From: Flavobacterium panici
Lineage (GTDB): Bacteria; Bacteroidota; Bacteroidia; Flavobacteriales; Flavobacteriaceae
Length of the DNA: 64,000 nucleotides
Assembly (NCBI RefSeq): GCF_903819335.1
Contig: NZ_CAIJDE010000040.1
Coordinates: 62,001-126,000, forward strand
Reading direction: 5' to 3'
Made by a program: the position numbers and the translations under genes. Below the pieces are notes generated by a model that worked only from the letters and a program-made list of their open reading frames with translations, had not been told where the DNA came from and did no database searches. Positions 17,320 to 26,395 of the stretch are shown here, in pieces (within the stretch, counting starts at the first letter, position 1; every line of letters begins with the position of its first letter).

Positions 17320-19788
17320 ATGGATAAGATAATAGAAGGAATTTTACCGATACTCGATGTTGAGCATAACTGTATTTTATCTAAACAAGGTGATGTTACA
17401 ATTGTATTTAAAGTAGAACTGCCTGCGATTTTCACAATGTCAGATCAGGAATATGAGGCTTTTCACCAGTCATGGATCAAAGCGGTGAAGATACTGCCGA
17501 AGTTCTGCGTATTTCACAAGCAGGATTGGTTTTTGGAAAAAGGATATAAAGCTGATTTTACAAATGATGATACCAGCTTTCTCAGCAGGAGCAGTGAAAG
17601 GTTTTTCAATGAAAGACCATTTCTTGACCACAGCTGTTATATCATGCTGACCAAAAAACCGGCAGGAAGGAAGAATTCGAGTTCCTTGTTTTCAACGCTG
17701 ATTAGAAATACTCCGGTACCTGAGGAAACGTTGAGACCGCAGCAGCTTCAGGATTTTATGGATTCGGCAGGACAGTTCAAAAGGATTTTGGAAGACAGTG
17801 GATTTGTACAGCTGACCCAGATGAAAAATGATGAACTTCAAAGCCAAAGCAGAAAGATTGGACTTATTGAGCGTTATTGTTTTTTATCAGAGAAGGAAAA
17901 TGAATTTGTTTTTAATGATATTTCTTTTAAAGACGGGCTTAGAATAGGGGATAAGCACTGCCAGTTATTTACACTTGGCGATGCGGTAGATCTTCCCACA
18001 CTATGCGGTTCAAGAATTAATTTTGACCGTTATTGCACCGATAAAACGAAGTTCAGTATAGGTTTTGCTTCGACTCTGGGACAGCTTTTATCCTGTAACC
18101 ACATCTACAACCAATATATTTTTATTGAAGATGCGCAGAAAACAATCCAGAAGCTCGAGAGCAAAAGACTCAGGCTTCAATCCTTATCAGCCTACAGCCG
18201 TGAGAATATGATCGCTAGGGATGCAACCAATGATTTTTTGAACGAGGCGATTGCTCAGCAAAGACTTCCTGTAAAAGCGCATTTTAATATACTGGCTTGG
18301 ACAGATAATGAGGAAACTCTTAAGGAAATTAAAAATAAAGTTTCATCAGCTCTGGCACAGATGGATGCTGCTGCAAAACAGGAGACCGTAGGAGCACCAC
18401 AGATTTATTGGGCGGGAATGCCGGGCAACGCTGCTGATTTTCCAATGAATGACACCTTTGATACTTTCACGGAGCAGGCAGTTTGTTTCCTGAATATGGA
18501 AACAGGGTATCGTTCTTCTTTGAGCCCGATGGGTATCAGACTCGGAGATCGTTTGACAGGGAAACCTGTTCATGTGGATATCAGCGACGAGCCAGTAAAG
18601 ATGGGAATCTGCACCAACAGAAATAAGTTTATTCTTGGTCCTTCGGGAAGCGGCAAATCGTTTTTTACCAACCATATGGTGAGAAGTTATTACGAGCAGG
18701 GGACACATGTTGTTCTGGTTGACGTCGGGCATAGTTATAAAGGTTTATGTGATATGGTGAACGGCTATTATTTCACATATGATGAGAAGAATCCCATACG
18801 TTTCAATCCGTTTTATATTTCCGAAGGCGACACTCTGGATACTGAGAAAAAGGAAAGTATCAAAACACTGCTTTTGGCGCTTTGGAAAAAAGATGATGAG
18901 ACCTTCAACAGGAGTGAGTATGTGGCACTTTCCAATGCGCTGCAATTGTATTTTGAAAAACTTGATAGAGAGAAAGAAATCTTTCCATGTTTTAACAGCT
19001 TTTATGAATTTTTAAAAGATGAGTTTGTCAGGATTCTGGAGGGTGATAAAGTAAAAGAGAAAGATTTTGATATCACTAATTTTCTTTATGTACTAAGGCC
19101 TTACTACAAGGGAGGTGAGTTTGATTACCTTTTAAATGCAACCGAGAATCTGGAACTTTTAAAAGAACGTTTTATCGTATTTGAGCTTGATAACATCAAA
19201 GACCATCCAATACTTTTTCCAGTGGTCACAATTATAATAATGGAAGTTTTTATCAGCAAGATGAGAAAGCTTAAAGGCATCCGCAAAATGATTTTGATTG
19301 AGGAGGCATGGAAGGCCATCGCAAAGGAAGGAATGTCGGAATATATTAAGTATTTATTCAAGACCGTTCGGAAATTTTTCGGTGAAGCAATTGTAGTCAC
19401 TCAGGAAGTGGAAGATATTATTTCATCACCTGTTGTCAAGCAGGCGATTATTAATAACAGCGACTGTAAGATCCTTTTGGACCAAAGCAAGTACCAGAAC
19501 AAATTTGACCAGATCCAGGAACTGCTTGGACTCACAGACAAAGAAAAGGCACTTGTACTGTCTGTGAACAAAGCCAATGATCCTTCAAAGAAATACAAAG
19601 AGGTATTCATATCGCTTGGAAGCATGTCTTCTAAAGTGTATCGCACAGAAGTTTCCCTTGAAGAATATCTGGCCTACACCACTGAGGAAAGTGAGAAATT
19701 TAAAATGAACAAATATGCAGCAAAGTTCGGAGGTGACATCAAGAAAGGTATTGCTGCAATGGCTCAGGATATTAGAAGTGGAACTTAA
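17320..19788 (+). CDS. traG: TraG family conjugative transposon ATPase (VirB4-like)
   Basis: The 822-residue protein has the CTn TraG/VirB4 architecture. An N-terminal domain (about 1-400) is followed by an ATPase core with Walker A GPSGSGKS (about 439-446), Walker B IRKMILIEEAW (about 655) and the sensor segment FGEAIVVTQEVEDIISSP. It would energise assembly or function of the type IV mating channel at the inner membrane. It lies between traF and the TraI-like gene in the standard order. Complete, with no sign of truncation. Confidence 0.95.
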   Translation: MDKIIEGILPILDVEHNCILSKQGDVTIVFKVELPAIFTMSDQEYEAFHQSWIKAVKILPKFCVFHKQDWFLEKGYKADFTNDDTSFLSRSSERFFNERPFLDHSCYIMLTKKPAGRKNSSSLFSTLIRNTPVPEETLRPQQLQDFMDSAGQFKRILEDSGFVQLTQMKNDELQSQSRKIGLIERYCFLSEKENEFVFNDISFKDGLRIGDKHCQLFTLGDAVDLPTLCGSRINFDRYCTDKTKFSIGFASTLGQLLSCNHIYNQYIFIEDAQKTIQKLESKRLRLQSLSAYSRENMIARDATNDFLNEAIAQQRLPVKAHFNILAWTDNEETLKEIKNKVSSALAQMDAAAKQETVGAPQIYWAGMPGNAADFPMNDTFDTFTEQAVCFLNMETGYRSSLSPMGIRLGDRLTGKPVHVDISDEPVKMGICTNRNKFILGPSGSGKSFFTNHMVRSYYEQGTHVVLVDVGHSYKGLCDMVNGYYFTYDEKNPIRFNPFYISEGDTLDTEKKESIKTLLLALWKKDDETFNRSEYVALSNALQLYFEKLDREKEIFPCFNSFYEFLKDEFVRILEGDKVKEKDFDITNFLYVLRPYYKGGEFDYLLNATENLELLKERFIVFELDNIKDHPILFPVVTIIIMEVFISKMRKLKGIRKMILIEEAWKAIAKEGMSEYIKYLFKTVRKFFGEAIVVTQEVEDIISSPVVKQAIINNSDCKILLDQSKYQNKFDQIQELLGLTDKEKALVLSVNKANDPSKKYKEVFISLGSMSSKVYRTEVSLEEYLAYTTEESEKFKMNKYAAKFGGDIKKGIAAMAQDIRSGT

Positions 19789-19793
19789 TAAAA

Positions 19794-20483
19794 ATGAAAA
19801 TGAAAGCAAGAATATTTACGTGTTTGATCTGCCTGCTTTTAATAAGTACTTCGGTCAGACCAGCAGAAAAAACAGCCGTTCTTCCGATTCTGGAAATTGT
19901 AAAAGCAGTCACTAAAAAAGTCATCAAAGCAATTGACCTTCGAATACAGAAACTGCAGAACAAAACGATATGGTTACAGAATGCACAAAAAAAAGTTGAG
20001 AATGTGCTGTCCAAATTAAAACTCGATGAGATATCGGACTGGACCAAAAAACAGAAAGAACTTTATAAAGGCTATTACGAAGAACTGGCTAAGGTAAAAT
20101 CTTTAATCACCTATTACCAACGGATAAAAGAAATTACAAAAAAGCAGACCAGTCTGGTTCAGGAATATGAAAGGGCGTGGAACCTTTTTAAACAAGATTC
20201 TAATTTTAAAGAAATTGAAATTGAGTATATGGAGCGTGTCTATTCAGGTATTCTCGAAGAAAGCGTCAAGAGCATCGACCAAATATTTTTGATACTGGAT
20301 TCTTTTAGCACCCAGATGAGCGATTTAAAAAGACTTGAAATCATTAATAAAGCGGCTGATGAGATCGATTCCAATTTTGACGACCTGAACCTTTTTAATC
20401 AGCAGAATATTATGCTGAGCCTTCAGAGGGCAAAAACGCAGGCAGATGTAAATCAGGTGAAACAATTTTACGGAATTCCGTAA
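19794..20483 (+). CDS. traI: Conjugal transfer protein TraI-like
   Basis: A 229-residue exported protein with a signal peptide (about 1-23) and an extended coiled-coil-like helical body. The end, QQNIMLSLQRAKTQADVNQVKQFYGIP, is typical of TraI-like proteins found after traG in Bacteroidetes elements. The presumed role is a periplasmic component of the mating channel, perhaps VirB5-like. It begins 5 bp after traG and is followed by two smaller exported proteins with a similar ending pattern. Confidence 0.8.
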   Translation: MKMKARIFTCLICLLLISTSVRPAEKTAVLPILEIVKAVTKKVIKAIDLRIQKLQNKTIWLQNAQKKVENVLSKLKLDEISDWTKKQKELYKGYYEELAKVKSLITYYQRIKEITKKQTSLVQEYERAWNLFKQDSNFKEIEIEYMERVYSGILEESVKSIDQIFLILDSFSTQMSDLKRLEIINKAADEIDSNFDDLNLFNQQNIMLSLQRAKTQADVNQVKQFYGIP

Positions 20484-20497
20484 CTACTTAAATTAAT

Positions 20498-21112
20498 ATG
20501 AAAAAAATCATTTTAATAATAACAGCAATAATGCTTCTTTCAAACGCAGTGCAGGGGCAGGCCAAGCAGAGAAAGGAACTACTGCTGCAGATTGCTGCTC
20601 TTCATGTCTACATGGATTATGCAAAAAAAGGATATTCTGCCGTTTCCAAGGGATTGAATTTTATCGGGGATGTAAAGAAAGGAGAAGTAAACCTTCATGG
20701 TGGCTATTTCAATTCACTTTTAAATGTTAATCCTAAAGTCAGAAACTATTACAAAACAGCTGAAATTATTTCTATGCAGTTTAAGATTATGAAAACATGC
20801 AGAAAGACGGTCAGTAATCTAAACGCAGGTGATCTGTTTCATGGTAATGAACTTAAACATGTCGAGCGTTCTTTTAAAAGACTACTTGAAAACTGCGATG
20901 ACACTTTAAACGAGCTCATAACAATTACGACCGATTCTAAGTTGGAACTTACAGACGACCAGCGTATAGAACGTATTGATGCGCTTCATAAAACGATGCT
21001 GGAGGATTATAATTTCAGCATTTCCTTCAGCCGGGAAGCAGCGCTTTTGTCTTTATCAAAAGCACGGACTGTTAAAGATGCTAAGGCATCACTGGCATTG
21101 TACGATTTATAA
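20498..21112 (+). CDS. TerB-like exported conjugation-operon protein, copy 1
   Basis: A 204-residue protein with a signal peptide (ending near VQGQA, residue 22) and a helical body containing YAKKGYSAVSKGLNFIGDVKKGEVNLHGGYF. It resembles the proteins labelled 'TerB family tellurite resistance' in Bacteroidetes tra operons, though nothing points to tellurite. It is a paralogue of the next gene, sharing the KKGY-(6-12)-G-x-NLH-x-x-F/Y pattern and the C-terminal ALYDL/KELYEI ending. Probably a periplasmic part of the transfer apparatus. Confidence 0.75.
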   Translation: MKKIILIITAIMLLSNAVQGQAKQRKELLLQIAALHVYMDYAKKGYSAVSKGLNFIGDVKKGEVNLHGGYFNSLLNVNPKVRNYYKTAEIISMQFKIMKTCRKTVSNLNAGDLFHGNELKHVERSFKRLLENCDDTLNELITITTDSKLELTDDQRIERIDALHKTMLEDYNFSISFSREAALLSLSKARTVKDAKASLALYDL

Positions 21113-21123
21113 AAATAAAAAAC

Positions 21124-21759
21124 ATGAAAAAAATACTCATTACGGCAATGGTAATGGCTGCACTTTTAATGCCTTTTAAAGCAGAGGCGCAGTCTGCAGA
21201 AATCCAGCAGCTTATCTTAAATATTGAAAAGCTGTCCCAGTTCAAAAAGATTTTAAGCGATATGAAAAAGGGATATGAGCTACTTTCAGGCGGATACAAA
21301 ACGGTCAAAGATATGACAGAAGGAAATTTCAATCTCCATAAAACTTTTTTAGATGCCCTGATGCAGGTCAGCCCTGCGGTAAAAAATTACAAACGGGTAG
21401 GGGATATTGTAAATCTGCAAATCAAGCTTGTAAAGGAAAGTAAAAAGGGACTCGATCGGTTTGTAAAAAGCGGGAGTTTCAGCCAAAGGGAGCTTAGTTA
21501 CTTTGAGAAAGTCTATGGAAACCTCTTAAACCAAAGCCTTCGAAATCTCGATGAACTGACGATGGTCATAACAGCAGATAAGCTTAGGATGTCAGATGAT
21601 GAAAGACTTGAAGCGGTGGATGCTGTTTATCTGGAGATGCAGGACAAGATTGCGTTCCTTCAAAATTTTAACGCTTCGACCAACGTGCTTTTCCTACAGA
21701 GATCAAGGGAATCAAAGGAGGCTTATGCTTCTAAGGAACTTTATGAAATAAAAAACTAA
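21124..21759 (+). CDS. TerB-like exported conjugation-operon protein, copy 2
   Basis: A 211-residue protein with a signal peptide (cleavage near AEAQS, residue 22) and the same fold pattern as copy 1: MKKGYELLSGGYKTVKDMTEGNFNLHKTF, SPAVKNYKRVGDIVNLQIKLVKESKKG and a final SKELYEIKN. It follows copy 1 by 11 bp and precedes traJ by 4 bp. The two have diverged well beyond a recent duplication, so each probably has its own job. Confidence 0.75.
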   Translation: MKKILITAMVMAALLMPFKAEAQSAEIQQLILNIEKLSQFKKILSDMKKGYELLSGGYKTVKDMTEGNFNLHKTFLDALMQVSPAVKNYKRVGDIVNLQIKLVKESKKGLDRFVKSGSFSQRELSYFEKVYGNLLNQSLRNLDELTMVITADKLRMSDDERLEAVDAVYLEMQDKIAFLQNFNASTNVLFLQRSRESKEAYASKELYEIKN

Positions 21760-21763
21760 GAGC

Positions 21764-22972
21764 ATGCTTACTTTACAAAACTTTACAAAACTGTTTTATT
21801 TAATTATCGTCCTGTTTAGTCCTTGTGCTCTTCAGGCGCAGGTACTCGGAGAGGATATGCAGAGCCTGCACGCCGTACTGGAACAGCTTTATGATGAGAT
21901 GATGCCAATGTGCAGTAATCTACTGGCTGTCGGGCAGGGAATTGCAGGATTTGGCGCCATTTGGTATATCGCATCGCGTGTCTGGCGCCATATTGCTAAC
22001 GCAGAGCCTATTGATTTTTATCCCCTTTTCAGGCCTTTTGTAATTGGTTTCTGCATTCTGATTTTCCCTTCAGTCCTGGATTTGATTAACGGAGTAATGA
22101 AACCTACAGTAACGGCTACAGCTGCAATGGTCAAAGGTTCCAATAATGCTGTTGCAGTCCTTTTAAAAGAAAAAGAAAAGGCGATCAAAGAAACAGATCC
22201 ATGGAAAATGTATGTCGGCGCAACAGGTAGTGGTGACAGGGACAGATGGTACAAATATACCCACGATGAAGATCCTTCGGATGAAAGTATTCTGGCCGGA
22301 ATTGGAAACGATGTCAAGTTTGCGATGGAAAAAGCGTCGTATAACTTTCGAAATTCAGTAAAGGAATGGATGAGTGAAGTGCTGAGGGTATTGTTTGAAG
22401 CTGCTGCCCTCTGCATAGATACACTAAGGACATTTCAATTGGTTGTATTGTCAATCCTGGGACCTCTTGTTTTCGGAATATCAGTTTTTGATGGATTTCA
22501 GCATACCCTTACCGTATGGCTCGCAAGATATATAAATATTTATCTATGGCTTCCGGTAGCTAATATTTTTGGCAGTATCATAGGTAAAATTCAGGAACTC
22601 ATGCTCAAACTGGATCTCTCGCAGGTTCAGGCTACAGGAGATACCTTTTTCAGCAGGACCGATATGGCTTATTTAATATTTATGATTATTGGTATTATTG
22701 GGTATTTCACGGTTCCCTCAGTTGCTAATTATATTGTCCATGCCGCTGGGGGAGGTGCTTTAGGGCAGAAAGTTACCAATCTCTTTGGTAGTTCTACAAA
22801 CTCAGTAATATCCAGAACAAGCCAAAGTGCAGGGATGGCACTCGATGCGATGGGAGATGCTGATGCCAGGATGAATAGAAGTATGTCCTCCTCAGCGGGC
22901 AGCAGTCCCTACTTCGCAGAGAAGAGCAATTATATGGGCGATAAGCTTACAGGAAATTCAAACAAGACTTAA
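21764..22972 (+). CDS. traJ: Conjugative transposon TraJ (VirB6-like polytopic protein)
   Basis: A 402-residue inner-membrane protein with a signal-like N-terminus and about six hydrophobic helices (near 50-70, 85-110, 205-245, 260-285, 308-328). The RPFVIGFCILIFPSVLDLINGVMKPT and LAAWRARYINIYLWLPVANIFG-type segments are typical of TraJ. It is the likely VirB6 counterpart of the mating channel. The last ~80 residues are Ser/Gly-rich and cytoplasmic or periplasmic. Confidence 0.9.
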   Translation: MLTLQNFTKLFYLIIVLFSPCALQAQVLGEDMQSLHAVLEQLYDEMMPMCSNLLAVGQGIAGFGAIWYIASRVWRHIANAEPIDFYPLFRPFVIGFCILIFPSVLDLINGVMKPTVTATAAMVKGSNNAVAVLLKEKEKAIKETDPWKMYVGATGSGDRDRWYKYTHDEDPSDESILAGIGNDVKFAMEKASYNFRNSVKEWMSEVLRVLFEAAALCIDTLRTFQLVVLSILGPLVFGISVFDGFQHTLTVWLARYINIYLWLPVANIFGSIIGKIQELMLKLDLSQVQATGDTFFSRTDMAYLIFMIIGIIGYFTVPSVANYIVHAAGGGALGQKVTNLFGSSTNSVISRTSQSAGMALDAMGDADARMNRSMSSSAGSSPYFAEKSNYMGDKLTGNSNKT

Positions 22973-22983
22973 AAGAGGAACTC

Positions 22984-23604
22984 ATGTTTACCAAAATGAA
23001 AAATATTGACACTGCATTCAGGTATGTAAGAGGCTTTACTATGCTGGTGATTGTGGGATGTATTATTGTCTGCTGCTACACTGTTTACAAGAGTTTACGA
23101 TCTGTAACACTAATGCAGGATAAGGTATATATACTGGCTAACGGCAAGGCGCTTGAAGCCTACGCCTCGGATCGCAAGGATAATGTCCCTATAGAAGCAC
23201 GGGATCATGTGAAGACATTTCACAAGCTGTTTTTTACCCTTGACCCAGATGATAAGGTTATTAAAACAAATACAACAAAAGCACTTTACCTGGCCGACGA
23301 CAGTGCAAAACGTATTTATGACGACCTGAAGGAGAATGGTTTTTATTCGGGCATTATATCGGGGAACATCAGCCAAACCATTCAGATTGACAGCGTAACG
23401 ATAGATGTCAAAGAGTATCCTTACCGCTTTAACTGTTATGCAAAACAGCATATCATAAGGACGACCAGTATCGTGAACAGAAATCTTATTACCAGTGGAA
23501 GCCTTCGAAATGTATCAAGAAGTGATAATAATCCGCACGGTTTTTTAATCGAACGCTGGGAGACTATTGAAAACAAAGATCTTAGCGTTGAGAACAGAAA
23601 ATAG
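22984..23604 (+). CDS. traK: Conjugative transposon TraK (VirB8-like)
   Basis: A 206-residue protein with a short cytoplasmic N-terminus, one membrane helix (about 17-35) and a periplasmic domain. FTKMKNIDTAFRYVRGFTML at the start and LIERWETIENKDL at the end are typical TraK segments. Topology and size fit a VirB8-type scaffold. It is 11 bp after traJ. Confidence 0.92.
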   Translation: MFTKMKNIDTAFRYVRGFTMLVIVGCIIVCCYTVYKSLRSVTLMQDKVYILANGKALEAYASDRKDNVPIEARDHVKTFHKLFFTLDPDDKVIKTNTTKALYLADDSAKRIYDDLKENGFYSGIISGNISQTIQIDSVTIDVKEYPYRFNCYAKQHIIRTTSIVNRNLITSGSLRNVSRSDNNPHGFLIERWETIENKDLSVENRK

Positions 23605-23610
23605 GAAATA

Positions 23611-23871
23611 ATGAAAACGCTTTTTAAAAAACGTAATGAACCTTTCGTTTACTCTCATTTTTATCTGCGTCTGCAGAAATGGTGGGCAGGCAGAATGAGT
23701 AGTCTTACAGACGGTTTGTCTAAGAAACAGCTAACAGGGCTGCTTATTTTATTTGTGCTTCTGACTGGCAGTTACCTGATTTATAATATCTGCCTAAAAG
23801 TTTCAAGGGAAAAACCTTCAACTGCATCTGCAGTATCTACAAGTAAAACAATCCATCCAAAAAATAATTGA
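23611..23871 (+). CDS. TraL-like small single-pass protein
   Basis: An 86-residue protein with a basic cytoplasmic N-terminus, one membrane helix (about 43-61) and a short Ser/Thr-rich tail. Position between traK and traM, and size, fit the TraL/DUF3989 slot. Sequence recognition is weak. Its stop overlaps the traM start by 4 bp. Confidence 0.7.
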   Translation: MKTLFKKRNEPFVYSHFYLRLQKWWAGRMSSLTDGLSKKQLTGLLILFVLLTGSYLIYNICLKVSREKPSTASAVSTSKTIHPKNN

Positions 23872-25163
23872 TTATGGAAAGAAAAACAATATCACCCCAG
23901 GAGTCTAAAAAACGAAAATTGTTTTTAGTACTGCCTTTAATAGCGCTTCCTTTTATCAGCATTCTGTTTTATGTTTTAGGAGGGGGCAGGATGGAAACTG
24001 CAACTGCGGAAAATGATCCTGTCAAAGGTTTTAATTTTAAACTGCCCATACCAAATTTTAAAGAAGATTCCACTCTCGATAAAATGAGCTATTATGAGAA
24101 AGCTGCGACTGACTCTATGAAACTTCTTGAACAAATAAAAAAAGATCCTAACTATTCCAGCAGTCAGTTGTTAAACGATTTAGAGCAGGCGTATAGTGGC
24201 GAAGATTTTGAAAGAAAGATTTTTTCACAAGGTAAGTCGGCATTTAATTCCGCTTCGTTTCAGCAGGGAAGTGAAAAGAAAGTCTATGAAAAAATAAAGG
24301 CACTTCAAAAGATCATCAGCCAGCCTGCCGGTGTAGACAAGTACGGTCAGGATATGAGTGAATTTGAAAATTATGGCTCGTCGAACGAAATATCAAAAGA
24401 GATAAAGAGTTTGGAGCAGATGATGTCTTCAATGGGAACTGCTGAACAGCCTGATCCAGAACTTCAGCAGCTTGGAGGAATGCTTGAGAATATACTGGAC
24501 ATCCAGCATCCTTCCCGTGTAGAGGAAAGATTAAAGCAGTCTTCAGACCAGAAGAAAGGAAAAATATTCAGTGTTGAGCTTAAAAAAGAAATTGACAATT
24601 CAACCTCGCTGGAGCAGAAAGAAAAAAGTGCAGGTGTGTCGCCCGTAAACTCTTTTTACGGAGGCAATGACAATTCGCAAGCCGATAATCAGCCCAATGC
24701 TATTCAGGCGGTAATCCACGAGACGCAAAGTATTGTAAACGGCTCGATTGTAAAACTCAGGCTCAGCGGTGATATTATGCTGCAGGGCACTGTTATTCCG
24801 AAAAATACATTTCTGTATGGTATTGCATTACTGAAAGGAGAGAGGCTGGAACTCAAAGTAAATAATATCCAGTATAGAAACTCAATATATCCCGTCGAAT
24901 TAACGGTTTACGATTTGGACGGAATTGACGGAATTTATATTCCGGGCGCTATAAACAGGGACGTTGCCAAAGCATCTGCGGACCGTTCCATCCAGACACT
25001 CGGACTGAGCGGAGTCACAGATTCCTGGGGGGCGCAGGCGGCAGGTCTGGGCATTGAAGCAGCCAAAAGCCTTATGAGTAAAAAAGTCAAGCTTATCAAA
25101 GTCGTAGTCAAAGCAGGATATCAGGTGCTGCTTTATGATGAGAAACAAAAGAATCAGCAATAA
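23868..25163 (+). CDS. traM: Conjugative transposon TraM (VirB10-like)
   Basis: A 431-residue protein with an N-terminal membrane helix (about 18-38), a long polar linker (40-270) and a C-terminal domain. The C-terminal domain holds the TraM hallmark AVIHETQSIVNGSIVKLRL, the VIPKNTFLYG strand and GIYIPGAINRDVAK. VirB10-type proteins span the envelope from the inner membrane to the outer-membrane ring. It overlaps traL and is 15 bp before traN. Confidence 0.95.
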   Translation: MIMERKTISPQESKKRKLFLVLPLIALPFISILFYVLGGGRMETATAENDPVKGFNFKLPIPNFKEDSTLDKMSYYEKAATDSMKLLEQIKKDPNYSSSQLLNDLEQAYSGEDFERKIFSQGKSAFNSASFQQGSEKKVYEKIKALQKIISQPAGVDKYGQDMSEFENYGSSNEISKEIKSLEQMMSSMGTAEQPDPELQQLGGMLENILDIQHPSRVEERLKQSSDQKKGKIFSVELKKEIDNSTSLEQKEKSAGVSPVNSFYGGNDNSQADNQPNAIQAVIHETQSIVNGSIVKLRLSGDIMLQGTVIPKNTFLYGIALLKGERLELKVNNIQYRNSIYPVELTVYDLDGIDGIYIPGAINRDVAKASADRSIQTLGLSGVTDSWGAQAAGLGIEAAKSLMSKKVKLIKVVVKAGYQVLLYDEKQKNQQ

Positions 25164-25178
25164 CTAAAACAATATAGA

Positions 25179-26015
25179 ATGAAAAATAGAAATTGGATTT
25201 ATCTGCTGTGTTACATTATGACGGCAGTATCAGGTTTTGGGCAGATTAAAAAAGAATCCAGCTACAATGCCGAACAGCTTACAAATCTGCAGATCGGTTA
25301 TACAAAAACGACAAGTATTGTTTTTCCATATGCCATAAAAAGCATGGATAAAGGAAGTTCTGATGTGCTGATGCAGAAAGCAAAAGGGGTCGAAAATATT
25401 TTACTTCTCAAGGCGGCAAAACTCGATTTTACCCAGACCAACCTTACGGTAGTTACCGCGGACAACAGGCTCTATGTATTTGTTTTAAACTTTAATGATG
25501 CCTGCCCTGATTTAAGCGTAAATGCCGATAATCTGGCTGTCGTAAATGATGATGTTTTGTTTTCAACGGAAAATGAAAATCAAAAGAAAATAGAACAATT
25601 TGCTGCCCTGGCTTTAACAAAAAAGAAAAGAATGTCAGGATTACAGCGTTCAAAATATGGAATAAAACTTTTAGTGAACGGTATTTTTATTCATGAGGAT
25701 ATCATGTATTTCAGGCTCGTAATAGATAATACTTCAAAAATTAATTACGAGATTGACCAGCTCCGTTTTTTTATCCGCGATAAGAAGAAATCACAACGCA
25801 CGGCATCTCAGGAAATTGAAATAGTTCCGCTGTACGCTGGCAACACTCGAAATGTGATTGCCGATAAATCTGAAGTGACTGCTGTTTATGCCTTGTCAAA
25901 GTTTACAATACCCGATAAAAAATATCTGACGATCCAGCTGATTGAAAAAAATGGAGGCAGGCAGCTCGAGGTTGATATAAATAACAACCTGACTGATAAA
26001 ATATTTCCAATGTAA
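25179..26015 (+). CDS. traN: Conjugative transposon TraN (VirB9-like)
   Basis: A 278-residue protein with a signal peptide (to about residue 22), the TraN signature IGYTKTTSIVFPYAIKSMDKGS and a second beta-rich half with NGIFIHEDIMYFRLVIDNTSKINYEID. It is the VirB9-type outer-membrane-ring partner of TraM. This is the last canonical tra gene in view; traO, traP and traQ, which normally follow, are absent. Confidence 0.95.
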   Translation: MKNRNWIYLLCYIMTAVSGFGQIKKESSYNAEQLTNLQIGYTKTTSIVFPYAIKSMDKGSSDVLMQKAKGVENILLLKAAKLDFTQTNLTVVTADNRLYVFVLNFNDACPDLSVNADNLAVVNDDVLFSTENENQKKIEQFAALALTKKKRMSGLQRSKYGIKLLVNGIFIHEDIMYFRLVIDNTSKINYEIDQLRFFIRDKKKSQRTASQEIEIVPLYAGNTRNVIADKSEVTAVYALSKFTIPDKKYLTIQLIEKNGGRQLEVDINNNLTDKIFPM

Positions 26016-26028
26016 TCATTTAAGAACA

Positions 26029-26395
26029 ATGTCTTTTAACCTTAAAAATTACAATTTAAAATTAAATACCAACGATATAAAATTTGTGTTGTCGGCTGCT
26101 AAAGAACTAAGTTTTAACGGATTTACGCATGTTGCCTTTCCAGTGCAATGTATGTGATGCTGATAAGGTTGAATTTTTTAGAAATTCATTGGATGCGAAA
26201 GAATACTGTTTTGTAATGACAAGTGACACAGAGTATTTTAAGAGTATGCCGACATCCTCGTTGATTAATGATTTAAGAACAGTCGTGCAGGACGACATGC
26301 ATAATTTAATCGATGAGGTTGTTGACCTTACCGCAGCAGCCGGGCAAGAAAGAGAAAAAAAATATTTTTTAGAAAATAACTTAAATACAAATACA
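26029..26395 (+). pseudogene. Possible frameshifted small gene after traN
   Basis: An ATG at 26029 opens a frame that reads a plausible protein start (MSFNLKNYNLKLNTN, later KELSFNGFTHVAFPVQC) and stops at 26157. The next frame over then carries an equally protein-like stretch (DADKVEFFRNSLDAKEY onward) that runs without a stop into the following gene. Joining the two near 26150 by a single-base shift gives one continuous ~120-residue sequence. This suggests a disrupted gene, a sequence error, or less likely a programmed shift. No family recognised. Confidence 0.35.

Noticed and set aside
20498..21759. Tellurite-resistance genes
   Set aside because: They have signal peptides, sit between traI-like and traJ genes and lack other ter genes, so a conjugation role is more likely.
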